DNA of 41,767 nucleotides from NCBI GenBank assembly GCA_003524435.1, contig DQHP01000063.1, forward strand, positions 1 through 41,767, written 5' to 3'. The DNA comes from Microbacterium sp. (GTDB lineage Bacteria; Actinomycetota; Actinomycetes; Actinomycetales; Microbacteriaceae). This document shows positions 23,795 through 34,400 of this stretch, one piece after another. The translations under genes were made by a program, and so were the position numbers. How positions within the stretch are numbered: the stretch's first letter is position 1; each line of letters starts with the position of its first letter. Under the pieces are notes generated by a model that did no database searches, was not told the origin of the DNA, and saw nothing but the letters and a program-made list of their open reading frames with translations.

Positions 23795-23932
23795 TTACGC
23801 GGAGAGCTCGGTGCGGCCCTTCGCGCGGCGCGCTGCGAGGATGCCACGGCCGGCGCGAGTGCGCATGCGAGCGCGGAATCCGTGCTTCTTCGCGCGACGA
23901 CGGTTGTTGGGCTGGAACGTACGCTTGGTCAT
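23795..23932 (-). CDS. rpmH: 50S ribosomal protein L34
   Basis: This 45-residue protein reads MTKRTFQPNNRRRAKKHGFR at its start and GRTELSA at its end, with the invariant RTYQPNNRRR-like and KxHGFRxRM segments. It is a universal small 50S subunit protein, placed upstream of rnpA and divergent from dnaA as in most bacteria. GGAG lies seven bases before ATG 23932. It is the first gene of the rpmH-rnpA-yidD-yidC-jag-rsmG unit. Confidence 0.97.
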   Translation of the reverse strand: MTKRTFQPNNRRRAKKHGFRARMRTRAGRGILAARRAKGRTELSA

Positions 23933-24252
23933 GGGATCACTCCGGGAACGCTGTCACCGGGGGATACGACCGGAGACATAGGGAACTGCCCGATTTCGGA
24001 CATAAGTCAACCGATTAATGGTACGACTTACCGGCGCAGAGGGCAAATCTCCGCACCGCGATAAAACGGAGGTCTCCCACTCCGCATCATAATTATCCAC
24101 AACCCTCACTCTCCCTGCACATTCGACACACCCTTGATTTTCCGTAGGCAGGTTGCCGTTCACAGCTTCGGTGACTACCGTGGCATCCGAAGTTATCCAC
24201 AGGGAGGAAAGCCTTTTTGGCCGACCCTCCGCGAGCCCTTGCCCGGAGCACA
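23933..24252. promoter_or_regulatory. rpmH-dnaA divergent control region with two DnaA boxes
   Basis: The 320-base gap holds two perfect DnaA boxes TTATCCACA at 24093-24101 and 24193-24201, exactly 100 bases apart and in the same direction. The second one is just before the GGGAGG ribosome site of dnaA. DnaA autorepression is the likely use. An AT-rich CATAATTAT at 24088-24096 may hold a -10 for either side. No gene or stable RNA is seen. Confidence 0.7.
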
Positions 24253-25644
24253 ATGTCCACTCCTGCCCAGCCCGACGTTCCCATCTGGGCCCAAGTGATG
24301 GACCTGCTCGACCAGGATGATCGCGTTACCCCTCAGCTGCAGGGGTTTATGAGCCTCGCCGTTCCGGCGGGGGTGATGGGTGCCACCATCTACCTCGATG
24401 TGCCGAACGACCTGACCGCCGCGCAAATCAACAAGCGTTTGCGCGTGCCGATCATGGAGGCGCTGGCGCAACTCGGTGAAGAAGTCACCTCGTTCCGCGT
24501 TGTCGTCAACCATGAACTTGCCGAACAGCCCATGGCACCGATTGCTGTTGCCGACTTCGGCCGCCCAGAAGCGCCTCGCACGGACATCGCCATGGACCAG
24601 CCGACCCCCATGCGTCATGAGTCACGCCTCAACCCGAAGTACACCTTCGACAATTTCGTGATCGGTCAGTCAAACCGTTTTTCTCACGCCGCCGCTGTGG
24701 CCGTTGCGGAAGCACCCGCCAAGGCATACAACCCGCTGTTCATCTATGGCGACTCTGGCCTGGGAAAAACACACCTCCTCCACGCCATCGGTGACTATGC
24801 GCAGTCGCTCTACACAGGTGTCAAGGTCCGCTACGTATCGAGCGAAGAGTTTACGAACGACTTCATCAACTCGATCGCCAACAACCGAGGCTCCGCATTC
24901 CAAGCCCGCTACCGTGATGTCGACATCCTCCTCATCGACGACATCCAATTCCTCCAGGGGCGCGCCGAGACTCAGGAAACGTTCTTCCACACGTTCAACA
25001 CGCTGCATGATCACAACAAGCAGATCGTGATCACGAGTGATGTCGCGCCGAAACACCTCACCGGATTCGAGGATCGGATGCGCAGCCGATTCGAGTGGGG
25101 CCTCATCACCGACGTGCAGGCACCTGACCTTGAGACGCGCATTGCGATTCTCCGTAAGAAGGCGCAAAGCGAAGCGCTGCACATCCCCGACGAGGTGCTC
25201 GAATACATCGCGACCGTTGTGTCGTCGAACATCCGTGAACTCGAAGGTGCACTCATCCGCGTTTCGGCGTTCGCGAGCTTGAACCGCTCTTCACTCGATA
25301 TCTCGCTTGCACAAACTGTGTTGCGCGACATCATCGACACTGCAGAAGACAACATCATCTCGCCGACCGACATCATCACCGCGACCGCGCAGTACTTCAA
25401 GCTCACCGTCGACGACCTCTACGGATCCAGCCGGTCGCAGCAGATTGCGACCTCACGCCAGATCGCTATGTATCTGTGCCGCGAACGCACGAACCTTTCA
25501 CTCCCCAAGATTGGTCAGCTGTTCGGCAACCGCGATCACACGACGGTCATGTACGCGTACAAAAAGATCAGCGATCTCATGAAAGAGCGTCGCTCGATCT
25601 ACAACCAGGTGACAGAAATCACCACTCAACTGGGCCGACGCTGA
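24253..25644 (+). CDS. dnaA: Replication initiator DnaA
   Basis: The 463-residue protein (from ATG 24253) has domain I (about 8-85, IWAQVMDLLDQDDRVTPQLQ...), a short linker, and the AAA+ domain III with Walker A GDSGLGKT (166-173), Walker B ILLIDDIQF and sensor residues. Domain IV carries the DnaA signature FGNRDHTTVMYAYKKI. It melts oriC and loads the helicase. An in-frame TTG at 24217 has GGAGG nine bases upstream, while ATG 24253 has GGAG four bases upstream. I prefer the ATG because domain I homology starts soon after it. Two DnaA boxes precede the gene and suggest autorepression. Confidence 0.97.
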   Translation: MSTPAQPDVPIWAQVMDLLDQDDRVTPQLQGFMSLAVPAGVMGATIYLDVPNDLTAAQINKRLRVPIMEALAQLGEEVTSFRVVVNHELAEQPMAPIAVADFGRPEAPRTDIAMDQPTPMRHESRLNPKYTFDNFVIGQSNRFSHAAAVAVAEAPAKAYNPLFIYGDSGLGKTHLLHAIGDYAQSLYTGVKVRYVSSEEFTNDFINSIANNRGSAFQARYRDVDILLIDDIQFLQGRAETQETFFHTFNTLHDHNKQIVITSDVAPKHLTGFEDRMRSRFEWGLITDVQAPDLETRIAILRKKAQSEALHIPDEVLEYIATVVSSNIRELEGALIRVSAFASLNRSSLDISLAQTVLRDIIDTAEDNIISPTDIITATAQYFKLTVDDLYGSSRSQQIATSRQIAMYLCRERTNLSLPKIGQLFGNRDHTTVMYAYKKISDLMKERRSIYNQVTEITTQLGRR

Positions 25645-25661
25645 GAAACGAGACGAAAAAC

Positions 25662-25677
25662 GGGCTGAAAACAGCCC
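25662..25677 (+). terminator. Short hairpin after dnaA
   Basis: GGGCTG-AAAA-CAGCCC (25662-25677) is preceded by an A tract and followed by TTG. A 6-bp stem is weak, but it lies 18 bases past the dnaA stop and may end that transcript. Confidence 0.45.
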
Positions 25678-25705
25678 TTGACAGCTCTCGCGGCCATCAG
25701 ATAAA
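25678..25705 (+). promoter_or_regulatory. Candidate promoter reading into oriC
   Basis: TTGACA (25678-25683), 16 bases, GATAAA (25700-25705). The -35 is perfect. It would produce a transcript through the DnaA boxes towards dnaN, 375 bases away. Confidence 0.45.
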
Positions 25706-26079
25706 TGCCGAATTGCACATGTGGATAACCTGTGGAGAATACGCCTTAACTTCTGGACGAATGTGTGGCAATCGCTCCAACCTGTGGATAACCTCGATCG
25801 CAACCAAGATGGGGCATCACCTGTTTACCTGCGGATTCCTCAGGAATTCCACATCTCACACGCATGTAGTTCCCTACTCGTCACTGCTATCCACCGAGTT
25901 ATCCACAGTATCCACAGCTGTTAAGAACGTTAAGGAGTTAACCCTTTGAGATGCGGATCCGATTACCTCAAGGGTGTGAAAAGCCGGCGTATGGCGCATC
26001 GCTTCGGTAGGGATAGCATGGGAATCCCTGACGTGGACCCACCGGCGGTCAGGTTCTGTAAAACGACGAGGGAGCGCCC

Positions 26080-27222
26080 GTGAGGTTCCAGGTCAACCGC
26101 GATGTATTCAGCGAAGCTGTGTCCTTCGTCGTGAAGCTACTGCCGCAGCGCAATCCGCAGCCCATCCTGGCGGGTGTGCTGATCGAAGCTGGCGATGAGG
26201 GCTTGACCCTTTCGGCATTCGACTACGAAGCATCCGCCCGCACGACGATTGAAGCAACAGTTGACACACCGGGCACGATCCTGGTGCACGGACGCCTGCT
26301 CTCTGACATCGCAAGCCGGCTTCCGAACGCTCCGATCGAGATCGCGGTCGAAGAAGATGGCGGAATCGCCGTGACTTGTGGCTCGGCACGATTCACCCTC
26401 GCTGCTATGCCAGTTGAGGAATATCCCTCAATCCCCGAGGTCTCTGGGTCATCCGGTGTTGTTCCGGCCGATGATTTCGGCACCGCAATCGCGCAGGTCG
26501 GTTTCGCCGCATCGCGTGACGACGTCACTCCAGTGCTAACCGGTGTGCAACTCGAAGTTTCCGGACAGGATCTGAGCCTCGTCGCAACGGACCGCTACCG
26601 TGTTTCGCTGCGGAATGTTCCCTGGGATGGCGAGGCTGCTGAGCAGACCGCGCTGGTTCCGGCTCGAACTTTGACCGAGGTGGGTAAGACTTTCGGCCAC
26701 GCCGGCACAATTCAGGTCGCGTTCTCTGGTGAGGGTGATCGTGAGATCATCGCATTCACCGCGGGCAACAAGACCGTGACATCGCTGCTGATCAAGGGCA
26801 ATTTCCCGCCCGTTCGTCGACTTTTCCCCGAGCAGACCGAGCACTACGCAGTCGTGAACACGGCTGATCTCATTGAGGCCGTTCGTCGTGTGGCACTGGT
26901 GTTGGATCGCGCGGCTCCGCTGCGATTCACGTTCACGTCCGACAGCGTGACGATGGATGCTTCCGGCAGTGAACAGGCGCGAGCATCTGAGTCGGTTGAT
27001 GCGCACCTTTCCGGTGGCGAAGATGTGACTCTCGGACTCAACCCGCAGTATTTGACCGAGGCCCTGGGCGCGGTCAAGAGCGAATTCGTCCGTGTGACTT
27101 TCACCTCGAGTGACAACGCGAACAAGCTGAGTCCGGTGTTGATCACAAGTCAGACGTCCGTCGACCAGGCCGGTTCCGATTCGTTCAAGTACCTCCTTCA
27201 GCCGAATCTTCTCCTTCGCTGA
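26080..27222 (+). CDS. dnaN: DNA polymerase III beta subunit (sliding clamp)
   Basis: The 380-residue protein shows the three repeated clamp domains. It starts RFQVNRDVFSEAVSFVVKLLPQRNPQPILAGVLIEA. FTLAAMPVEEYPSIPEV lies near 108-124, ATDRYRVSLRNVPW in the second domain and RVTFTSSDNANKLSPVLITSQT near the C-terminus. It holds polymerase on DNA. Final residues FKYLLQPNLLLR replace the usual YLLMPVRL end. The GTG start has GGGAG six bases upstream. It is followed by recF after 66 bases. Confidence 0.96.
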   Translation: MRFQVNRDVFSEAVSFVVKLLPQRNPQPILAGVLIEAGDEGLTLSAFDYEASARTTIEATVDTPGTILVHGRLLSDIASRLPNAPIEIAVEEDGGIAVTCGSARFTLAAMPVEEYPSIPEVSGSSGVVPADDFGTAIAQVGFAASRDDVTPVLTGVQLEVSGQDLSLVATDRYRVSLRNVPWDGEAAEQTALVPARTLTEVGKTFGHAGTIQVAFSGEGDREIIAFTAGNKTVTSLLIKGNFPPVRRLFPEQTEHYAVVNTADLIEAVRRVALVLDRAAPLRFTFTSDSVTMDASGSEQARASESVDAHLSGGEDVTLGLNPQYLTEALGAVKSEFVRVTFTSSDNANKLSPVLITSQTSVDQAGSDSFKYLLQPNLLLR

Positions 27223-27276
27223 CTCGACGCACTTCACCGAGGAGTACTCCACCGACTCAGTGTCAGACCCAAAAGG

Positions 27277-27282
27277 TAGGCT
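27277..27282 (+). promoter_or_regulatory. -10 box TAGGCT, predicted leaderless recF transcript
   Basis: TAGGCT, 6 bases, then GTG 27289. It would give recF a promoter separate from dnaN. Confidence 0.5.
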
Positions 27283-27288
27283 GAGCTT

Positions 27289-28464
27289 GTGATTGTGGAG
27301 CACCTGAGCCTCGTGGATTTTCGCAATTATGCGACCGCAGAACTCACTCTTCACCGCGGCCCCAACGTCCTAGTCGGCAAGAACGGTCAGGGAAAGACAA
27401 ATCTGGCCGAGGCGATTGTCTTCCTGGCGACTTTGGGTTCGCATCGAGTGTCCTCGGATGCTCCGATGGTCAAAGATGGCAAGGAATTTGGTGTCATTCG
27501 TGCCCGACTTTCAGTCGGTGAGCGCAAAGTTCTCGCTGAAGTTCAGGTAAATCGGCAGGGATCAAACAAGGCGCGCATCAACGGGTCACCTTCGAAGACA
27601 AGTGAGCTGCCGCGTTACGCGCATGTGGTGCTATTTGCCCCTGAAGATCTGCAGATCGTTCGGGGAGACCCTTCTTCGCGGCGAAAATTCGCCGATCAGC
27701 TGCTGATTCAACGCACTCCGCGCATGTCAGCCGTACTTGGCGACTATGACCGTGTGCTCAAACAGCGCACGGCGCTATTGAAATCGGCTCGAGCCAGAGG
27801 CATCCGCGGGGAAGGTCTCAACACCCTCGATGTTTGGGATGACAAACTTGTCGCTCTCGGATCCGAGATTATCGACGCGAGATTGCGGCTGGCGACAGAT
27901 CTGCGCGCCCCGCTCGCCGCGGCATACACGGCAATCGCCGGTGCAGATCATCGTCCCGAGCTCGAATGGGCACTATCTACGCACGGTGCCGATCCAGAAG
28001 AAGGCGAGACCCCGGCGTCCGACACGAAGGGCGAAATCGCCGAGATGTTTCGGGCTGCTCTCTTGGCGAAGCGATCACAAGAACTCGACCGCGGCCTCAC
28101 ATTAGTGGGTCCACACCGCGACGATTTGGTGCTCAGCGTGCGCAATCTTCCGGTCAAGGGCTATGCATCGCATGGAGAATCGTGGTCGATTGCCCTCGCG
28201 CTGCGCCTCGCATCCGCGGAACTTCTCCGTGCAGAGTCGCCAGCCGGCGATCCGGTGTTGATTCTGGATGATGTTTTTGCCGAGCTTGATGCTGATCGTC
28301 GTCAACGCCTCTCTGATCTCACCGTTGGCTATGAACAGGTCGTCGTGACGGCCGCAGTGGAAGAAGATATTCCTGAAGCGCTGCATAGACATGTAGTGCG
28401 TATCAGCGAGGGCACGATCAGTGATGACCGAAGCAGTGAAGAGCAGGGCAGCACCGATGAGTGA
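27289..28464 (+). CDS. recF: DNA replication and repair protein RecF
   Basis: The 391-residue SMC-like ATPase has IVEHLSLVDFRNYATAEL at its start, Walker A GKNGQGKTNLAEAI (about 33-46), a signature-type segment ASHGESWSIALALRLASAEL and Walker B PVLILDDVFAELDADRRQRL (about 322-341). RecF with RecO and RecR loads RecA at gaps. The GTG start fits the family. A TAGGCT box 6 bases upstream suggests it can be transcribed alone without a leader. The end overlaps the DUF721 start by eight bases. Confidence 0.95.
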   Translation: MIVEHLSLVDFRNYATAELTLHRGPNVLVGKNGQGKTNLAEAIVFLATLGSHRVSSDAPMVKDGKEFGVIRARLSVGERKVLAEVQVNRQGSNKARINGSPSKTSELPRYAHVVLFAPEDLQIVRGDPSSRRKFADQLLIQRTPRMSAVLGDYDRVLKQRTALLKSARARGIRGEGLNTLDVWDDKLVALGSEIIDARLRLATDLRAPLAAAYTAIAGADHRPELEWALSTHGADPEEGETPASDTKGEIAEMFRAALLAKRSQELDRGLTLVGPHRDDLVLSVRNLPVKGYASHGESWSIALALRLASAELLRAESPAGDPVLILDDVFAELDADRRQRLSDLTVGYEQVVVTAAVEEDIPEALHRHVVRISEGTISDDRSSEEQGSTDE

Positions 28465-28948
28465 CGCCGCATCCGACGTTCCTGAAACCGTCGCGACATA
28501 TCTTCGTCTTCGCGGGCTGAAGCCAAGTTCAAAATCATGGAAGCGCAAACGGCGCATCCGTGACGATGACGATAACGCGCCTTTCACTCCCGGCCGTGAT
28601 CCGGGCGCCCTTGGCGCGGTCCTCGACAAACTCAGTCGCGACTCTGGTTGGGAGATCACGCTGGCGCGCGAAGATCTTGTGCGCCAGTGGGCAGAACTTG
28701 CCGGCGAAGGCACCGCACAACACTCTGAGCCCGTCTCTTTGGAGAATGGGATGCTGACGGTGAAATGTGATTCCACAGCCTGGGCGAAAAACTTGCAGTT
28801 CATGCGCGCGACCATCCTCACTGAGATCGGAAGGCGTTATCCCCAGGCGGGTGTGGATAACCTCCGTTTCATTGGCCCTGACGTCCCCTCGTGGAAATGG
28901 GGGCCGAGAGCCGTTCCAGGGCGTGGTCCGCGCGATACCTATGGGTAG
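28457..28948 (+). CDS. DUF721 (DciA-like) protein
   Basis: From ATG 28457 the protein has 163 residues: a basic region (KPSSKSWKRKRRIRDDDD, about 23-40) and the DUF721 core VLDKLSRDSGWEITLAREDLVRQWAELAGEGTAQHSEPVSLENGMLTVKCDSTAWAKNLQFMRATILTEIGRRYP (about 56-130). Some DUF721 proteins (DciA) help load the replicative helicase, a role that is plausible here between recF and gyrB but not shown for this form. An earlier GTG at 28421 would give a 12-residue extension and a 44-base overlap with recF; the short overlap is favoured. Confidence 0.88.
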   Translation: MSDAASDVPETVATYLRLRGLKPSSKSWKRKRRIRDDDDNAPFTPGRDPGALGAVLDKLSRDSGWEITLAREDLVRQWAELAGEGTAQHSEPVSLENGMLTVKCDSTAWAKNLQFMRATILTEIGRRYPQAGVDNLRFIGPDVPSWKWGPRAVPGRGPRDTYG

Positions 28949-29025
28949 GGCATCATGCGAGGCATCCAGATCGATTTAAGGGCCACACACGGCCTCTGAG
29001 CCGAGATTTCTTGCTCTAGACCGGC

Positions 29026-29031
29026 TAGACT
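29026..29031 (+). promoter_or_regulatory. -10 box TAGACT upstream of gyrB
   Basis: TAGACT lies 36 bases before ATG 29068 in the 119-base gap after DUF721, giving a short leader. The -35 is not clear. Confidence 0.45.
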
Positions 29032-29067
29032 GGAGTTTCGAGATATCGATGTGGAGTACGCCCTCTG

Positions 29068-31110
<2,043 letters not shown>

Positions 31111-31152
31111 TGCCCCAGGCATTCACGGCGACCGGAAATTTGAAAGAAACAC

Positions 31153-33702
31153 ATGACTGACGAAGAACGCCCCGAGGCCTTCCACGAGCACGGCAAGATC
31201 GACCAGGTCGATCTGAAGTTCGAAATGGAGCGTAGTTACCTCGACTACGCGATGGCCGTGATTGTCGGCCGTGCACTGCCGGACGTGCGCGATGGCCTCA
31301 AGCCCGTGCACCGCCGCGTGCTGTACGGGATGTACGACGGTGGGTTCCGCCCCGACAAGTCGTTCTCGAAGTGCGCTCGCGTCGTCGGCGACGTCATGGG
31401 TCACTTCCACCCGCACGGTGACACCGCGATTTATGACGCTTTGGTCCGGCTCGTTCAGCCCTGGTCGACGCGCTACCCGCTGGCGCTCGGACAGGGTAAC
31501 TTCGGCTCTCCCGGCAACATGGGTGCGGCTGCGCCGCGTTATACCGAGACGAAGATGGCTCCGCTCGCGCTTGAGATGGTGCGCGACATCGAAGAAGAGA
31601 CCGTCGACTTCCAGGACAACTACGACGGTGAGACTCAGGAGCCGACGGTACTGCCGTCACGGTTCCCGAACCTGCTTGTCAATGGTTCTGTCGGTATCGC
31701 CGTGGGTATGGCGACGAACATTCCGCCGCACAACCTGCGTGAGATTTCTGCTGCCGCGCTGTGGGCGCTGGAAAATCCAGAACTTCCTCGTGAAGAGCTT
31801 CTCGAAGGCCTGATCCAGCGCGTTCCCGGTCCTGATTTCCCGACGGGTGCGCAGATTCTCGGATCCAAGGGCATCCAAGAGGCCTATCGCACCGGCCGCG
31901 GATCGATCACGATGCGTGCCGTCGTCAATATGGAAGAGATCCAGGGCCGTAACTGCCTGGTTATCACCGAGTTGCCGTATCAGGTCAACCCCGACAACCT
32001 TTCGGTCAAGATCGGTGATCTGGCGCGTGACGGCAAAATCACTGGCATTGCGGACATTCGCGATGAAACCAGTGACCGTACCGGCCAGCGTCTTGTCATC
32101 GTCCTCAAGCGGGATGCTGTCGCCAAGGTTGTGCTGAACAACCTGTACAAGCACACACAGTTGCAAGACAACTTCGGCGCGAACATGCTGGCGATCGTCG
32201 ACGGCGTGCCGCGCACGCTGGCACTGGATGGATTCATCACCCACTGGATCGCGCACCAGATCGATGTAATCGTTCGCCGGACCATCTTCCGTTTGCGCAA
32301 GGCTGAAGAGCGGATGCATATCCTCCGCGCCTACCTCAAGGCACTTGATGCTCTTGATGAGGTCATTGCATTGATTCGTCGCTCCCCCACGCCGGCAGAG
32401 GCAAACGAGGGACTGCAGAAGCTGCTCGATATCGATGAGCTTCAGGCCGATGCGATTCTGCAGATGCAGCTGCGCCGACTGGCTGCCCTCGAGCGTCAGA
32501 AGATTCTGGACGAGGCGGAAGAGCTCGAGCGCAAGATCGCCGATTACAAAGAGATCATCGCCAATGAGTCGCGCCAGCGCACGATCATCCGCGAAGAGCT
32601 CGAGGGGATCGTCGACCGCTTTGGTGATGAGCGTCGCACGCACATCTTGCAGGGCTTCGACGGCGATGTGTCGATGGAAGACCTTATTGCTGAAGAAGAG
32701 ATGGTCGTCACGGTTACCCGTGACGGTTATCTCAAGCGCACGCGCAGCGACAACTATCGCTCGCAGCACCGTGGTGGCAAGGGCGTCAAGGGTGCGCAGC
32801 TGCGCGCAGATGACGTTGTCGAGCACTTCTTTGTAACAACGACGCACCACTGGCTGTTGTTCTTCACAGACAAGGGTCGCGTCTACCGGGCGAAGACATA
32901 TGAGGCGCCAGAAGCTGGACGCGATGCGAAGGGTACGCACGTCGCGAACCTCTTGGCTCTGCAGCCTGACGAGAGCATCGCCCAGGTGCTCGCGATGCGC
33001 GACTACGACGTTGCCGACTATCTGGTGCTCGCCACCCGCGGCGGCGTGATCAAGAAGACGCGCCTGAGCGAGTACGACACCAACCGTCAGGGCGGCGTCA
33101 TCGCGATCCGTTTGCGTGAGGATGACGAACTGGTCAGCGCCATGCTGGTGGATAACACTGATGACATCCTGCTGATCTCGCGTCACGGCATGTCGCTGCG
33201 CTTCAACGCGACCGACCAGGCGCTGCGCCCGATGGGTCGCGCGACCGCAGGTGTGAAGGGAATGAGCTTCCGCGGCGAAGACACTCTGCTGTCAGCATCC
33301 GTCGCCGATGAAGAAGGTTTCGTCTTCGTCGTCACCGATGGCGGCTACGCAAAGCGCACGTCGATTAGCGAATACCGCGTCCAGGGACGCGGCGGTATCG
33401 GGATCAAGGTCGCCAAACTCAATGACGATCGGGGCACTCTCGCGGGTGGTCTGATCGTGAGTGAGGACGACGAGGTCTTGGTGGTTCTGTCCAGCGGCAA
33501 GGTGGTACGCTCTGCCGTGGCCGAGGTGCCCGCTAAGGGCCGAGACACCATGGGAGTGGTGTTCGCCCGGACCTCAGAGAAGGACCGGATCCTCGCCATT
33601 GCCCGCAACAGTGAGCGGGCCATTGCCGAAGAAGTCGCGGAGTCAGATGACGAAGCATCTGCTCCCGAACAGAACCAGACCCCTGAGGAAACAGACGCAT
33701 GA
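31153..33702 (+). CDS. gyrA: DNA gyrase subunit A
   Basis: The 849-residue protein contains the winged-helix quinolone region HPHGDTAIYD (about 86-95), the catalytic tyrosine in APRYTETKM (about residue 130), the tower and coiled-coil parts, and a C-terminal beta-pinwheel with a GyrA box QHRGGKG (consensus QRRGGKG). It cuts and rejoins DNA. At the position matching E. coli Ser83 it has Thr and at Asp87 it has Asp, so no classic fluoroquinolone-resistance change is seen. The C-terminal tail is acidic. Its stop overlaps the DUF3566 ATG by four bases. Confidence 0.97.
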   Translation: MTDEERPEAFHEHGKIDQVDLKFEMERSYLDYAMAVIVGRALPDVRDGLKPVHRRVLYGMYDGGFRPDKSFSKCARVVGDVMGHFHPHGDTAIYDALVRLVQPWSTRYPLALGQGNFGSPGNMGAAAPRYTETKMAPLALEMVRDIEEETVDFQDNYDGETQEPTVLPSRFPNLLVNGSVGIAVGMATNIPPHNLREISAAALWALENPELPREELLEGLIQRVPGPDFPTGAQILGSKGIQEAYRTGRGSITMRAVVNMEEIQGRNCLVITELPYQVNPDNLSVKIGDLARDGKITGIADIRDETSDRTGQRLVIVLKRDAVAKVVLNNLYKHTQLQDNFGANMLAIVDGVPRTLALDGFITHWIAHQIDVIVRRTIFRLRKAEERMHILRAYLKALDALDEVIALIRRSPTPAEANEGLQKLLDIDELQADAILQMQLRRLAALERQKILDEAEELERKIADYKEIIANESRQRTIIREELEGIVDRFGDERRTHILQGFDGDVSMEDLIAEEEMVVTVTRDGYLKRTRSDNYRSQHRGGKGVKGAQLRADDVVEHFFVTTTHHWLLFFTDKGRVYRAKTYEAPEAGRDAKGTHVANLLALQPDESIAQVLAMRDYDVADYLVLATRGGVIKKTRLSEYDTNRQGGVIAIRLREDDELVSAMLVDNTDDILLISRHGMSLRFNATDQALRPMGRATAGVKGMSFRGEDTLLSASVADEEGFVFVVTDGGYAKRTSISEYRVQGRGGIGIKVAKLNDDRGTLAGGLIVSEDDEVLVVLSSGKVVRSAVAEVPAKGRDTMGVVFARTSEKDRILAIARNSERAIAEEVAESDDEASAPEQNQTPEETDA

Positions 33703-34103
33703 GCACAGTAGCCGACAAGCTGGCGAAGAAGTCCACGCGCAAGACCGGCGGTAAGCAGGTCAGACTGCGTTTGGTCTATGTCGATTTCTGGTCGGCTGTG
33801 AAGTTGTCATTCTTGGGCGCGGTCGCACTGGCGATCGTGACCATGGTGTCGTTCTTCCTCATCTACCTGGTGTTGCAAGCGACCGGGCTGCTGGCCGGCG
33901 CGGATGACTTCGTCGGGCAGATCACTGACGGTTCCGTTTCGATTGCGGCGCTGTTGGGTCTGCCTCAGGTGATGGCGTTTGCCGCGGTCATCTCGATCCT
34001 CAACCTGATCGTGTTCACGGTGCTCGGCGCTGTGGTCGCGGGAATCTACAACCTCGCAGTGAAGGTCACCGGCGGCTTGCTCGTCGGCTTCATGTCGAAC
34101 TGA
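33699..34103 (+). CDS. DUF3566 membrane protein
   Basis: The 134-residue protein has a basic N-terminus (KLAKKSTRKTGGKQVRLRLVYVDFWSAVKLSFLGA), two hydrophobic segments (about 35-62 and 84-125) and the closing GGLLVGFMSN. This is the DUF3566 transmembrane protein found directly after gyrA in most actinobacteria (the position of Rv0007 in Mycobacterium tuberculosis). Its role is not firmly known, though a link to envelope growth has been proposed for relatives. It is coupled to gyrA by an ATGA overlap. Confidence 0.88.
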   Translation: MSTVADKLAKKSTRKTGGKQVRLRLVYVDFWSAVKLSFLGAVALAIVTMVSFFLIYLVLQATGLLAGADDFVGQITDGSVSIAALLGLPQVMAFAAVISILNLIVFTVLGAVVAGIYNLAVKVTGGLLVGFMSN

Positions 34104-34154
34104 CCCCGCGTCACCCGGTCGTCACCACTCTGCCAACCTCCGTCGCCACGTCGC

Positions 34155-34337
34155 CGACCCCCCGTTACCGGTCTGCCGACCTCTGTCCCCTGGTCGTAAC
34201 CACTCCACCGACCCCCCGTCTTGCTGACGATCCCGTCACCGACTGCCCGTCACTGCTCATCGACCCCCCGTCTTGCTGTCGACCCCCCGTCGTGCCCGCG
34301 TGATTACGACGGGGGGTCGATGACAAGACGGGGGGTC
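34155..34337. repeat. CGACCCCCCGT repeat cluster with large alternative hairpins
   Basis: CGACCCCCCGT occurs at 34155-34165, 34209-34219, 34261-34271 and 34280-34290, with degenerate copies between. Inverted copies are at 34309-34319 and 34328-34337. Arms 34279-34293/34306-34320 (15 bp) nest inside 34262-34275/34324-34337 (14 bp). Alternatively 34257-34272 pairs with 34308-34323 over 16 bp. The 375-base gap after DUF3566 holds nothing else except the upstream region of the histidine kinase. Confidence 0.75.
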
Positions 34338-34400
34338 AGCGGCGCGCGGGCCGGCGTCGGCGACGTTCCCCGGCAGCGCGCGGGGGGCCGAGCGTGAAGC

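Larger units (their letters stand above)
25645..26079. other. oriC: Putative chromosomal origin of replication oriC
   Basis: The 435-base gap between dnaA and dnaN contains perfect DnaA boxes TGTGGATAA at 25720-25728 and 25783-25791 and TTATCCACA at 25899-25907. One-mismatch boxes lie at 25731-25739 (TGTGGAGAA) and 25908-25916 (GTATCCACA), with weaker ones at 25764-25772 and 25887-25895. Left boxes point one way and right boxes the other. Right of the last box is an AT-rich stretch with TTAA three times (25921-25941), a candidate unwinding element. The gene order dnaA-oriC-dnaN and the change of gene direction at rpmH/dnaA support the call. Confidence 0.9.

Noticed and set aside
31150..31600. 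Quinolone resistance mutation in gyrA
   Set aside because: The HPHGDTAIYD region has Thr and Asp at the key positions, which is compatible with a wild-type actinobacterial enzyme.
31657..33186. 509-codon open frame on the minus strand inside gyrA
   Set aside because: It is a shadow of the gyrA codon bias with no ribosome site or promoter and no recognisable domain.
34100..34340. CRISPR array after gyrA
   Set aside because: The repeats are 11 bases with irregular spacing and inverted copies, and no cas gene is present.
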